From positions 1-55,013 of the forward strand of contig JAIPMN010013808.1 in the NCBI GenBank assembly GCA_020650975.1: a DNA stretch of 55,013 bases, in the 5' to 3' direction. Made by a program: the position numbers and the translations under genes. Shown one piece after another: positions 9,301 through 18,404 of this stretch. Source of the DNA: Apostichopus californicus. Lineage: Eukaryota > Echinodermata > Holothuroidea > Aspidochirotida > Stichopodidae. How positions within the stretch are numbered: the stretch's first letter is position 1; each line of letters starts with the position of its first letter. Below the pieces are notes generated by a model, which was not told the DNA's origin, searched no databases, and worked only from the letters and a program-made list of their open reading frames with translations.

Positions 9301-11109
9301 CAGACCATGTCATGCAGGTATATTGCAGTACTTGCAGGTATATTTAGTTCAGTCCAGAACTACTTGCAGGTATATTGCAATAGTTGCAGGTATATTTAGT
9401 TCAGTCCAGACCATGTCATGCAGGTATATGCAGTACTTGCAGGTATATTTCGTTCAGTACAGACCATGTCATGCAGGTAAATTGCAGTACTTGCAGGTAT
9501 ATTTAGTTTAGTCCAGAACTACTTGCAGGTATATTGCAGTTCTTGCAGGTATATATAGTTCAGTCCAGACCATGTCATGCAGGTATATTGCAATACTTTC
9601 AGGTATATTTAGTTCAGTCCAGACCATGTCATGCAGGTATATTGCAGTACTTGCAGGTATATTTAGTTTTCTTGCAGGTATATGCAGTACTTGCAGGTTT
9701 ATTAGTTCAGTGCAGGTGCAGGTATATTGCAGTACTTGCAGGTACATTTAGTTTTCTTGCAGGTATATTGCAGTACTTGCAGGTATATTTAGTTCAGTCC
9801 AGACCATGCAGGTATATGCCTACTTGCAGGTACATTCAGTGTAGTCCAGAACTACTTGCAGGTAGGTATATTGCAGTACTTGCAGGTACATTCAGTTCAG
9901 TCCAGAACATTTCATGTTTTGAAGGTAGAATGTCTACAATGTTGACAATAAAGTCATGTTAAGAGCTTCAATAAGTTTACATTTGCAAAACCCATCTCCA
10001 TGACAGAAAACATAATATAAATGTATTAACAAAAAAATAAGAAATAGAACGTAAAAGAACTGTTGAAGCACATGTGGCCGGATGATGTCATATTTATACT
10101 TGATCAAGTCTTCAGTTTTATGTACGGGAGAAGAAAAAAACCTATTAAATCTGTGATATCTTCCGAATGGAATAAACTTTCTTCTCTTATAGCTGTTTGG
10201 GGAAGTTTGCTCACGACAGTTATCTCTATTACATCCATCAATAATGATGGTTTGGTCTGTGTCGCGTCAAATTCAATCACACGTACGTTGATCTGAAATC
10301 CGAGTAAGAAATGTGATAATCAAATGGTATGTCTCCTTTCGAAATAGAGATGTTGATAGGTTAAGGTTTTGCCTAAGTCTTGATGAGTGAAACTAGAGGA
10401 GAATATCATCGATTCCGGCAGGCTGTGCAAATCTGAATTAAGATTAATTATAACATTCCCCGAGACTTATCAAAAAAGTCAACTCTTCGCCGACCAGCGA
10501 ACAAGCCCAGAATGCATCACTGATCTCCCCAGGAATTATTATATTTTGTTTTCTTCTTCCGAGCAGCGTCTGAGCAAGAGCAACCAAGACGAACAAGCGA
10601 TGAACTACTTCAAACCGAAGAGAGCCAACAAGCTCCTAGGGGAGGCAGATAACAACAAGAACCATCGTGGTGAGTGTTCGTTCTCCGGCCCTTCACTCGA
10701 TTCTAATAATGTTTTTCTGTCCCTCATCGAAAATTAGTCAGAGAACAACTTGTGGTACCCTGTTGTCACCCTGGTATCTGAAAATTTATATTCCACCTTT
10801 TTTTTGTTTAATGGAAACCATTTACTGGCAGATATTCGGCTGGTTTTACCACTCTACCATCTCTGCACCACTGTTCAATATCTTATTTTTTACGTCAGTG
10901 ATCACTCTCTTATTTCTTTTTGTGTGTGTGCAGATCCCTCCATGCACGGTCTAACCAACGGACACACCAACGACATGATGGCCGCGTCCAAGCACGGTCA
11001 GACGGCACCCGAGAAACCGCTGAGGCGGCCCATGAGACTCGAAGCTCTGCCGACCGGGAAATCCAAGAAAGGCAAGAAGAAGAGCCAGAATTCACTGGAG
11101 CCTTTGTAG
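160..11109 (+). CDS. KIF17: KIF17/OSM-3-type kinesin-2, C-terminal two thirds (11 exons, 5' part outside window)
   Basis: Plus-end microtubule motor of the homodimeric kinesin-2 class, which works in cilia and dendrites. Exons: 160-309, 610-837, 1219-1313, 2974-3115, 4315-4400, 5092-5297, 6542-6764, 8051-8224, 8834-9067, 10567-10669, 10934-11109. All have AG/GT borders and every junction phase matches, giving 604 residues to a TAG stop. Seen: the motor end ([33 protein letters not shown]), the neck (RYANRAKNI, then [10 protein letters not shown]), charged coiled-coil segments, and the tail signature [15 protein letters not shown]...[15 protein letters not shown], then [13 protein letters not shown] and RPMRLEAL, ending with a basic [12 protein letters not shown] stretch. 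These match vertebrate KIF17 in order, including the basic C-terminus that carries the nuclear/ciliary targeting signal there. The P-loop and switch regions lie upstream of the window. With a normal motor the full protein would be about 850 residues, shorter than human KIF17 (about 1,030). Orthology is near certain; borders were read by eye. Confidence 0.95.
453..503 (+). pseudogene. Truncated duplicate of the start of the next KIF17 exon
   Basis: After a full acceptor-like TCTCGTTTCCAG at 452, the sequence repeats the first ~45 nt of the true exon at 610 (GCGGCAACAC, then CTGATGGTGGCGTGCCTCTC) with a few substitutions and a 2-nt insertion near its end. It then returns to intron-like sequence with no donor at the matching place. 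The flanking intron sequence is duplicated too (about 343-500 against 500-656), so a block of about 157 bp covering intron end, acceptor and exon start was tandemly copied. Using it as an exon would break the motor frame, so it is probably a dead copy. Confidence 0.8.
610..837 (+). CDS. KIF17: KIF17 exon: end of motor domain, neck linker and first neck helix
   Basis: Acceptor TTGTTTCCAG at 609, donor TTTGCAG|GTCAGA after 837; enters and leaves in phase 1. It encodes [20 protein letters not shown], the [20 protein letters not shown] neck-linker signature and [14 protein letters not shown], the start of the neck coil. This is the most strongly conserved exon in the window and the best anchor for KIF17 rather than heterotrimeric KIF3 subunits. 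Confidence 0.97.
1219..1313 (+). CDS. KIF17: KIF17 exon: linker into coiled coil
   Basis: Acceptor TCTAAACAAG at 1218; donor AAAGAG|GTAATT after 1313, leaving in phase 0. It encodes a 32-residue acidic linker ending in [11 protein letters not shown], which leads into the coiled coil of the following exon. Confidence 0.85.
1796..2819. mobile_element. TTAA-flanked DNA transposon (Kolobok- or piggyBac-like, about 1 kb, non-autonomous)
   Basis: Both ends sit in TTAA (1796-1799 and 2816-2819), and both read inwards as AGGTATATGGACAG followed by A/G and TAGC, an inverted repeat of about 19 bp with one mismatch. TTAA duplications are typical of piggyBac and Kolobok elements. No transposase is present. 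The only coding-like part is a minus-strand exon at 2329-2567 (separate entry). The element lies inside a KIF17 intron. The superfamily is inferred from the TTAA only. Confidence 0.8.
2329..2567 (-). pseudogene. Captured first exon resembling P2X7 C-terminal-domain-like proteins
   Basis: An ATG at 2567 opens an acidic, Ser/Glu/Asp-rich reading frame containing [17 protein letters not shown] and ending RRLLNTDW. A good splice donor (GACTG|GTGAGA) follows exactly at the Trp codon, and without splicing a TGA stops the frame. From memory, the order 'acidic stretch, IRPY.FEP, ..L.NTDW-C' recalls the region just before the cysteine-rich domain of invertebrate proteins annotated as P2X purinoceptor 7-like. 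No downstream exon with the expected Cys/His residues was found inside the element, so this looks like the remaining first exon of a gene carried by the TTAA transposon. Other possibility: a chance acidic frame. Confidence 0.5.
2974..3115 (+). CDS. KIF17: KIF17 exon: coiled coil
   Basis: Acceptor CTCTTTTGCAG at 2973; donor AGTACTG|GTAAGA after 3115 (phase 1). It encodes 47 residues of heptad-like charged sequence ([15 protein letters not shown], then [13 protein letters not shown]), as expected for the dimerising stalk. Confidence 0.92.
3140..3865 (+). repeat. GT/GA-rich imperfect tandem repeat (GTGGTGTAGTAG-like)
   Basis: About 720 bp made of GTGGTG, GTAGTAG and GGAGTATTG words in degenerate tandem order, with very few C on this strand. 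Longer sub-units recur, such as GTGTTGCACTGGAGTTGTGG near 3,239, 3,358, 3,522 and 3,673. It begins about 25 bp after the KIF17 donor at 3115. The long minus-strand Thr/Pro/His/Tyr frame across it is a by-product of low complexity. Confidence 0.9.
3866..4314 (+). other. KIF17 intron remainder, no feature seen
   Basis: AT-rich intron between the GT-rich repeat and the next exon. It includes a short AATAATATTAATATAATAAT stretch near 4,130. I see no coding or mobile element here. Confidence 0.7.
4315..4400 (+). CDS. KIF17: KIF17 exon: acidic stalk linker
   Basis: Acceptor TTTTTCTCAG at 4314; donor ACTCAG|GTAATT after 4400 (phase 0). It encodes [20 protein letters not shown] and SLASDQTQ, a Glu/Ser-rich low-complexity linker. 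Support comes from the correct phase on both sides and codon-like composition; the sequence itself is not conserved enough to recognise alone. Confidence 0.8.
4670..4855 (-). mobile_element. SINE family A copy 1 (5'-truncated)
   Basis: Shares most of its bases with 23,455-23,700 and 49,275-49,475: ATCCTCCTGCAAGCAGGAAC, the CCATCATTGGCTTAT block, GTCAGTCTCTTAGATTCATA, and GTAACTGGACGACATACATT. The complete copy at 23.6 kb has a tRNA-like head on the minus strand, so this copy is read as minus-strand and lacks its head. Confidence 0.75.
5092..5297 (+). CDS. KIF17: KIF17 exon: Ser/Pro-rich linker
   Basis: Acceptor TTGGTCTCTTCAG at 5091; donor AAGAG|GTAATC after 5297 (phase 2). It encodes a 68-residue disordered segment ([30 protein letters not shown]) ending [10 protein letters not shown], which joins directly to LQQLEHE in the next exon. 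The TP/SP motifs are possible phosphorylation sites by inference. Confidence 0.88.
5450..6030. repeat. Degenerate dispersed retroelement-like sequence
   Basis: Starts with an A/T tail (AATAATAAAAATAATAAAAT), then TATATAGCGCG and AAGCGCTTTACAGG, the reverse of the GGCGCTATATAA tails seen on SINEs elsewhere in the window. It is followed by GGCAAGGCATTCCATAGC. This fits an old minus-strand retroelement 3' end in a KIF17 intron. The family is not identified. Confidence 0.45.
6142..6466. mobile_element. hAT-type MITE with perfect 8-bp target duplication
   Basis: The element at 6150-6458 has perfect 14-bp terminal inverted repeats (CAGGGATGTGCTCA and TGAGCACATCCCTG), flanked on both sides by TATATATA (6142-6149 and 6459-6466). 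CAGGG termini plus 8-bp duplications are typical of hAT transposons. At 309 bp it cannot encode a transposase. A related copy lies at 32,305-32,587. Small frames inside it are not genes. Confidence 0.9.
6542..6764 (+). CDS. KIF17: KIF17 exon: long coiled-coil segment
   Basis: Acceptor CACGCCGCCAG at 6541; donor GAAAAG|GTGAAA after 6764 (phase 0). It encodes 74 residues of strongly helical Lys/Glu/Leu-rich sequence ([39 protein letters not shown]). The donor is not ideal. Reading through adds only VK before a TAA at 6771. Confidence 0.92.
7020..7335 (-). mobile_element. tRNA-derived SINE, diverged (family B-like)
   Basis: On the minus strand it begins with a tRNA-like head: A-box-like TTAGCTAAGGCG near 7,330, then a perfect B box GGTTCGATTCC at 7299-7289. 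The core CCTTGGGCAAGATGC follows, and it ends with AAAGCGCTATATAAAAGTGG and an (ATT)n tail at about 7,030-7,060. It inserted in a KIF17 intron. Confidence 0.85.
8051..8224 (+). CDS. KIF17: KIF17 exon: conserved tail helix
   Basis: Acceptor CTCTCCGTCAG at 8050; donor GACAAG|GTAGGA after 8224; 58 codons, phase 0 on both sides. It encodes [20 protein letters not shown] and [20 protein letters not shown]. This is the most diagnostic tail block, matching vertebrate KIF17 nearly residue by residue in its core (ER.DYL.TIR.QE; QP..RRDCNY). Confidence 0.97.
8290..8665. mobile_element. Probable fragment of a small DNA transposon
   Basis: A block of G/C-rich sequence (GGGGGGCGAATGCCCCCC hairpin, GGCGCCCTTTTC, then GCGCCCCTACAGACC) ends in CCCCTAGCTCTGCCACTG. 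The reverse of that end, CAGTGGCAGAGCTAGGGG, has the look of a hAT-type terminus. I do not see the matching left end or a clear target duplication, so the limits are uncertain. Confidence 0.4.
8834..9067 (+). CDS. KIF17: KIF17 exon: tail with splice donor inside a minisatellite
   Basis: Acceptor ACTTTTTAG at 8833; 78 codons in phase 0 ending GACAAGTACTTGCAG|GTATAT. It encodes [15 protein letters not shown] (compare the WDED...W.IPEP block of vertebrate KIF17), a Pro/Gly/Asn-rich linker, and YDEEDKYLQ. The last ~11 nt of the exon and the donor are identical to the junction of the 54-bp repeat that follows, so every repeat carries a copy of this donor in the same frame. The frame stays open to 9511. 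I place the end at the first donor, because the next exon continues KIF17 homology at once. Confidence 0.9.
9057..9935 (+). repeat. 54-bp minisatellite overlapping a KIF17 splice donor
   Basis: The unit is ACTTGCAGGTATATTTAGTT followed by CAGTCCAGACCATGTCATGC and AGGTATATTGCAGT (54 bp, 18 codons). Regular copies start near 9061, 9115, 9169, 9223, 9277 and 9331, then copies become shortened and shuffled up to about 9,935. Each unit contains the donor-like words ACTTGCAG|GTATAT and CATGCAG|GTATAT, 34 nt apart. The array starts within the exon end, which implies it grew from the exon-intron border itself. Confidence 0.95.
10060..10270. repeat. Dispersed repeat, copy 1 (partner at 38,405-38,580)
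   Basis: Shares ACTTGATCAAGTCTTCA, CTGTGATATCTTCC, GTTTGGGGAAGTTTGCTCAC and GACAGTTAT with the copy at 38.4 kb in the same order and orientation, with many substitutions. No terminal repeats or coding content were recognised. Confidence 0.6.
10567..10669 (+). CDS. KIF17: KIF17 exon: tail, NYFKPKRA block
   Basis: Acceptor TTCTTCCGAGCAG at 10566; donor CGTG|GTGAGT after 10669 (phase 1). It encodes [20 protein letters not shown] and [13 protein letters not shown], corresponding to the vertebrate KIF17 tail block around 'NYFRSKRA..IL'. Confidence 0.93.
10934..11109 (+). CDS. KIF17: KIF17 last exon: basic C-terminus and stop
   Basis: Acceptor TGTGTGTGTGCAG at 10933. It encodes a His/Asn-rich linker, then [20 protein letters not shown] and KSQNSLEPL, then TAG at 11107-11109. 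The ending closely parallels vertebrate KIF17 (RPFRLESL...KRKKSKNS...EPL). In mammals that basic cluster serves as a nuclear/ciliary targeting signal recognised by importin-beta2; the same role here is inferred from position and composition. Confidence 0.96.
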
Positions 11110-13550
11110 ATGGTTAGAGGCAAAAGTTGAGGGAACGTGGAGAGGTGGGTCTATGTGCTTTGGTAGCAGGGGGTGGGGGAAGGGGGGGGGCAGTTGTGTT
11201 AGAAAAAGAGGTTGCAACGTGTGGAAAGTAATTGGCATGGCCATGAGACTGGTTCACTTAACTTTCTAGCAGGTTCGTCAAGGAAGGCAAGACGAAGAGG
11301 CAGAATTCATCAGATGGGCTTGGAGAGGATAGAAAGGAGAGAGGGTCAAAGGTGATCAGTATTTTCCCCCCAAAAAAAATTATGCTAGAAAGTCAAATAA
11401 TGGTCACTTAGCAAGCAGAATTTCTAACTATTATCCTTACACACTGTAGCATACGCAAATTAGAGCCTATACCGCAATTTTTTCTCTGGATTTTCATAAA
11501 GCCCCAACATTAGCTTAGATATTCTTTGGGACATCCAAATCCCCACAATTGAATAGTCCCCCCTGTATTCCCCACCGATTCCATGTGAACACCAATGTCT
11601 GTGCTCCTCAAATCCACTGCTTCCATAACCCCTGTTCTCTGGGCTCATGTTTTTTCATCAGTAGCTAGAATGGAAAGTTTTGCAATGGAGATATTTGTAT
11701 TATATTATTTATTTTTTGGGCGGTTATGACCAAATTTGCTGGATTAAAAAATAAGCAGATTTGGTGACAGTTTTGTGATCTGGACTCAAGTCACCAGTAA
11801 ATCTATGTTGGTGCAAAAATTTCCTCACAGGTGTCGCAATTTAAACAGGGTTCTAAAAAATGTGAAGTTTTTGTAAGTTTACAAAGGTTTTCTCCTTTGA
11901 TACATATCAGCTTTTCTTTAGTAACACATACCGCATAATGTTTGGGATATCCACAAGACATCTTAGCATGTCAGTGATCACTAGAGACCAATTAAAGTCA
12001 GTATTAGGTATAGGTGGTAGCCTATAAAGGTAGTGTAGTCCTGACTTCAACTGGGAAAGGTCACAAGGTTGCACCATTTGTATTCAAACTGTTTCATAAT
12101 GTACGGAACACCTGTAGCCTACACGTTAGGCTAGCTTGAACTATCGTTTTCTTCTCGAAAGATTTCGCCCACTTTCAAAAGCTTGATAAATGATTCTTCA
12201 AAAGAAAATGATTCAAACTTTTGTGATCAAGGCCTCTACCAGTCCCTGTCATCATATATATGCACTTAGAATTTGCATGTCGATACGAAGCAAAGGTTCG
12301 GTACCGATTTAAGTAACGTGAGAACATCTAGCAGCGTGTATAGCCCCCGTCATGCCCAAAGGAAGGGGAATTTTTGAGAATGTAGATTGCATCATGATTC
12401 TAAAGTAATCTATAACTGCAACTTTATGTTATAAGTCGATGTTTTGTCTCCATTTCTAACATGGTACTGTTTTTGGCATTGCATATGCCACTATAAAAAA
12501 AAAGGCTTGCATCTTTCCACCTACCACCAAAAACAAACAAAAAAGGTGATATTTTGTGAAGAAAGCCGCGGCAAAAATGTCAGTACTGTTACTCCGTAAC
12601 AGACCATCGCAGAATAACAATATGTTAAAGATACATGTGGCATTTCATCTTGTGGCATTTCACTGTGGCATTTCACCTCTTCGTCGGGATGATATCTCAG
12701 TTTAAGTGATTTCCATTAATGGTTCAGTGACATGTTCTAGATGAATACAGTCGAATGTCTTTTTATACCTCTCAGCATGGTTCTTAAAAGATGAATGACC
12801 CATGACCTTTGTGTTTTATGTTGTCCGTCTATACAAGTGAACGTGTTCGCAAGGAATTTTATGACTCGGGTTCTACACTGGACCTACGGAAGAAATTGTA
12901 TTTATATATCTGGTAATTTCCTTCTCTCCATGGGTTAGTTAATCCTTGGTTTTTTTATTATTTTATGCAAGAAACAATTTTTTTTCTGGTGAGTATAAAA
13001 GCTAGTCTCTGCTGTCGTTAAAGGAATAGTCTAAATGTGAGTCTGTTTATTCTAAAGTGAGAAGAAAAAGAAAAAAAAATGTTCTTAGGGTTGTAATTAT
13101 TTATGTACGACTATTTTAGGTAGTGGTGGAAAGTGAAAAATGCAGTGACCTTGCATTATTATTTATTTTTCATATTATATATTTTTTAGTAGTATATTTA
13201 TTCTGCGCCAAGAAGTCTGTGATTATCACAGAACGTTTGAGTCGTTTTGGTTCCGTTCGCTGTACTCGTCGCTTCTGATTGTATATCGAAAATGCACAAA
13301 GACTTTTCATCATCTTCTGCACGCATGCTTCCAAGATTTCTGGGCATCTTATAATTCTTTTGGAAAAAAATGTTATTGAGTAAGTTCGGTTGTAAAGGTG
13401 GGACTAATTTAAATTTATCTTGAAGATATCCTTATTTTTATTTATTTTTTTGGGGGGTAGGGGGTATATTTTTTCAAGAATTCTCGTGACTGATAAAGTT
13501 AATTCGGTAAACTTAAATCATTTGTTCCAAACAGGAAAAAAAGACAGTCA
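11110..13550 (+). other. KIF17 3' UTR and/or downstream non-coding DNA
   Basis: AT-rich with no credible exon on either strand. No canonical AATAAA was spotted in the first 2.6 kb; the first I noticed on this strand is at about 13,812, so the true transcript end is unknown. Confidence 0.4.
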
Positions 13551-13554
13551 ATCT

Positions 13555-13770
13555 GTGAGTCATTCTGGGAGACAGACTAACAGACAGACAGACATATATA
13601 CATACATACAAAGAAGTCTGACATTCAGGGATTCAGTCAGCCATTCACTGACAGACAGAAAGACACACATAAATGCAGATTGACTCAGTCTGTCAAAAAA
13701 ACACTGTCTGTCAATCATTCATACAATTAAAGACAGACAGACATATACATACATACACACATATATACAG
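13555..13770 (+). repeat. (ACAG)n / (ACAT)n microsatellite cluster
   Basis: Interrupted runs of GACAGACAGACA and ATACATACATAC alternate through about 215 bp, with GTCTGTC-like inverted words between them. Confidence 0.85.
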
Positions 13771-16700
13771 ACCAACAAGAATTTTTTCTAACAGCCACAA
13801 ACAAATATCAAAATAAACTAACCTTGGTAATGTCACATTAAATATGTTAAAACTTCTTTGCCAACCCTGTGGCATATTTAAGTGGCAAGATATTTGAAAT
13901 TAAGAGATTGTCGTATCTGATACTTATTGGGAAAGTTTCAATTACCATTCTGTAGTTGGTGGGGTAGTTGTGAGTGATGTGTAGACACCGGTCTGTAGTC
14001 TCAAACAGACTCGCCATCGTTTTATCAAGAGTCCCAGTGGTCGTAATACCTTGATGGTGGTCGTATACTGTCGGGAAAAATATCATTTTATATTTATCAC
14101 TTTCGACGTTCTCAGAGTGAGGAGTATGTGTCTGTTTTTGTTTTTCCCTTTCAAAACCTTGATGTCTTCCTATTATAGCCTTTTCATCTCTGTTAAATAT
14201 TTTGGGGGCAATTTTGAGCAATTTGTACCCTCTCTGGATTGGAAAAGAAATGTGTGTGTGTGTGTAATATCTGCTTGATGGAGACTGGTTTCATCGATCA
14301 TTCCCCTGGGGGTTTATTGTAAATAGCAATGTATATTGTTTGCTTCCAAGCTTATAACGTAGCTTCATTACGTGTAATGTTTTTAATGAAAGAAGTGGCT
14401 ATGTGCAACCATTGAATATGTCATTGTTTCATTCGTGTTATGTTTGTGGTACAGCAAAAGAACTTGGGACACTTCATAAATGAGCTGAGACTCTTTTGAG
14501 TAAAAAAAAAAAAAAAAATCGTTATTTTGAAGCTGAAAATGATGCTCGAGTTTACTCTCAAATGCATTCATGATGTTGAATCCAATGGGTTTTGACTTGG
14601 GGAAGGGGTGGGGAGGGTTGTGGGCAGACACCAAAACATTTCAATGATTTTGTCTAGTTCTGCCAACGAAATTCAAGTTTTGTTCTGATGAAGCTGTGAG
14701 GTGGATTGTTTGTTCAGTGAGTTTTCACATGCTCAGTGAACTCTGTGTCTCTTTTTGTCATTTTTCGTTTTTTTCTTCTGATATTAGATCAATTCTTTCT
14801 TTTCACGCTTTCATAACAGATATTTATTAATTAATCTGCATATTTCCTCAAGACAAAGAGAACGAAATTTATTTTGCTATGCATTCCAGATATTTACTAT
14901 TTTTTAAGTTTATGCAAATGTTATCATTTAAAGAAAAATGTTTAAAAGATAGTTACAAATATTGTAGTATGAGATGAAATATGTACTTAACATTCTGTTT
15001 TATATTTGAATATTAAGTGAGCCTAATAAATTTTGAATATTTAGTGAGCCTAATAAATTTAAGTTAGGGGGAAATTAATAACCAAGCGTAGACAGGCAGC
15101 CTTTTGGATAATATTGAAGGGATATTATTGTACAAGATGAACATGGTAGCCTAACATGTAAGCTATATGGGAAATTGCTACCTAGGCTGAATAGGTAATC
15201 TAATGCGTATGCTACTTTGGGTATTGGTGATTAGACAGAAAATACTTAGAACACACTTTTGCTTTCTCATGGTGTCAGGGTTGTAGCCATGAAAACAGGA
15301 ATTGATCATGGCACAAGAATGACCCGAAAATGCTCTCTATAGAAGAGCAAGGAAAAAGTAGAAAATTTTAAAAAAGAAGAAAAATTACACCATTCCATGG
15401 AACTAGTAACTAAAGGAATCCAAGTTTAAAAAAACTTGAAATATACGGCATTTATATATTTCCCAATAACTGGTAATTAAACAAGGTCATTTGTCACAAA
15501 CTGCATTACAGTATATTGTATTCCTCTCGATGTTAGTCATGTCAAAGTGTTCTTTTAATAATACCTCTGGTCTGGCCAATATAAACGTCTTTCAGTTTCG
15601 TTGAGAGCCAGCAGTCCGAGAAAAAGAATCATCTAACACTCGATAGTCGTACTCATGTTTCTTTTGTTAAGTCATTGGCGTATTCAAGATGTGTAGTCAG
15701 TCTAGTTCCAGTTAATAGTCTTAAATTCAGTTTTAGAGGGTGTCAATATTACAAAGAAACCTTGTTATGCTTGTGCAATAGATGTCATATTTATCTCTCA
15801 TATTTATGTCACATTCATAAGAACTTTTCTCTTCATAAATGTATATCTATATATTTTTTTGTTGCTTCATTAAATTCTACAACTTGTGGACCGAAACGAA
15901 TATGCAATGGTGTCCTGTGGAAGGGATTTTCCCTTTTGAAAATTCTTTTGTTTTAAGTTTTGAGGAGAGATAAGACAGTTTAAGCTAAGATTTATTGAAC
16001 ATATTTATAGGCAAGTTTGGTTGGCTTTTAACAGAGTTAAATATACAGCTAATGTGCATTTGTTAAACTTTTACAGATGTCAACATTTTTTTTGTAACCC
16101 ATGAATAGTGGTTTAGGTTGTAAATGCATGAAAGGGGTGGCAGAGGAGAGGGAACCGGGGGGCCGGGCGAGGGGCTGGAAAGAGAGTTAGGTGTACAAAA
16201 CAATGTTGAACCTCAGAGAGTGTAAGATTGTCATTGATGTTAAGTTATTAAAAGTAGATGTAACCGCTATGAAGTAAAAGTATTCTCAAAGTCAGCTTCG
16301 ATGGTCGTTATCTCCAACGTGTGACAACATAGTATCGATATATATAGTGTGTGATGAAAGTAGTATTCTTGTAGTTTATGATGTGCTTTGTGTGAGTCAA
16401 ATAGATGGTTTAGAACATGGAACAGTTTTTAATGTCTGTCTTCATTTATTGTCCTCTTTTTAAACTACCCTGATGAGATTTTATTTCCTGGGATGTACAT
16501 TGAATTAAATTGGAAGTGGAGGGGAACAGGGGGTGCAATCACCATTTTTGAACAGGATGAGGGGGGGGGCAGGGCCTAAGATATTGTGTAAACCAGTGGT
16601 AGGGGTCTAATGAGAGGGGTTATGTCTCTTATGAGAAACTAGTAAAATTGAGGGTGTGGATGCAAATAGTGCAATATTTTGAAATATGAAACAAAATGTC

Positions 16701-17266
16701 AACTGACACTGTACAATAGTTTTTTGATGATGGAATGATCTCTGTTGCTGGAGGGGGGGGGGTGGATGGGGGATATTCCCCTCGATTGTATTCTGGGGGG
16801 AGCTAAGTCCCCCAGAGTGCATGGTTTTGCCCCTGGGAGGGAGTGTAGGTGGATTTAAGAATGACTACCTTTATTCAGATTTATAGCGGTGAAGTTAGCA
16901 AGTTATCAAAAGTGAGGGCTGGTGGGGGGGGGGGGGGATGAGGGGAAGGTTGGGTTCTGGACAGCAAATCAATATTTCTGCAAACTTACAGCTTAAGTAC
17001 AACCTGTGAACATGCCCACAATTTAATGTGCATTTAGTCAACAACATAATATGTTGAGATTAAACAAAAACTTATGCACCCTAATAAATCCATCTTCACT
17101 TGAATGACAGTAGTAAGAAGGGAATTGTTGATAAAATTCTGCTTTACTCTCAATTATTCATCACTGTTTCATCCAATGTTTCATCACCCACAACACACAA
17201 CATTGTAAGCTATACTTTCAGGATCTTCAGTAACTCAGCATGGTTTATGTTTAGGTAGAACCTTCC
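13771..17266. other. AT-rich non-coding stretch
   Basis: No exon recognised on either strand. Contents seen: a poly-A run at about 14,503-14,518; a 28-bp tandem duplication with two AATAAA motifs at about 15,006-15,062; and poly-G runs near 16,560, 16,752 and 16,923. Confidence 0.6.
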
Positions 17267-17630
17267 TTAATGGGTGTGAAGACTCCCGCAAAAAGAATCG
17301 TCTAATGCGGGTAATCTGACCTAGTTTCGAATGAGGTGTAACAAAAGTGTTAGACACCACCATCGATCCCAGAAAATACACATACAGCTTGCTATAGTCG
17401 GTAATTAGACACTAGTGTACAGTCAATACATACAGCTATGGTCAATACCCACAACACAGTGTACATAGCAGCGATGGACATCTCAGGTCCAGATAAAGAT
17501 AACAAGGTATCATGTTTCATTACTGTCTGCATTTTGTAACGACAAGCAGAAAACTTCACTTGCAAGCAACGGAAAGTTAACATTTTCAGAGCGTGGTACG
17601 CGGTTTGGGGCGAGTCTTCAATGCCTTTAA
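17267..17630. mobile_element. TTAA-flanked MITE, copy 1
   Basis: TTAA at both ends (17267-17270, 17627-17630) with inverted GTGTGAAGACTC / GAGTCTTCAATGCC termini. It matches the element at 45,428-45,791 across its whole length (shared AATCTGACCTAGTTT, CACCATCGATCCCAGAAAAT, CAGCGATGGACATCTCAGG). There is no coding capacity. TTAA flanks suggest mobilisation by a piggyBac- or Kolobok-type transposase supplied elsewhere. Confidence 0.85.
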
Positions 17631-18400
17631 TCCCCCCCCCCCATCCCAAAACTTGGGAAGGTCAGGGGCATAGACCCCCAATAATTTACACATCACTGAT
17701 TTCTGGTTGGGCGTGGTAATATCGCAGGTGGCTATTTTCCAACACCACTTAGCAAGTTGGACTCATGCCACCTACCGTTCCCCTCAATCTCACACCATCT
17801 ATCTTTTGGTCCCAGCCATGAAGGTCATTGTGGTGACTTTCGTTATGCTAGATTTGTGGGGACCAATGACAACGTACGTAGGCCCCTCAATGTAGTGATG
17901 TCTGGTTTGAGTATATAGGGCAATGCTGTGATCACTGAAATATCACATGATATTAATATGAAAACTAAAACCGACTTCTGATATCTTTTCCTAAAGATGG
18001 GGAAGTTAATGAATTACAGCCAAAAAACCTTGCCAACCTTATATGCATTCATCAAATTCCATTGAATACAAAGACTATAATCCACAGGTTTATGAATGAA
18101 AATGATTAGGTGACGCATTTCTTTCATTTTTTTATTCTCCTGTCACTTTGTGTCAAAATCAAAACTGTAGGGGGTTACTTTGGGAAATGCATATTAAAGT
18201 ATTGTATTATATTCTACACGCTAGCAGATGAATGAGTTGCGGAAAGACTGAGATACGTTGTAAGAAATGACACGCTTTTGATTTTAGTAAGCTGTGTAGA
18301 GGCAACGTTGAAATGTGAAAAACAGAAAATGGGAAAGAAAAAGAAATTAAAAACAAGAAAAGTAGAGGACTGGAAAGTATTTATGTCTTGGTAAATTTGT
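17631..18400. other. Non-coding, nothing recognised
   Basis: Between the MITE and the 16-bp array. Only short frames with no recognisable protein signature were seen. Confidence 0.5.
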
Positions 18401-18404
18401 TATA

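Noticed and set aside
9534..9962. 142-codon plus-strand frame through the degenerate minisatellite
   Set aside because: Product of the stop-poor 54-bp repeat; out of continuity with the KIF17 exon after the stop at 9511.
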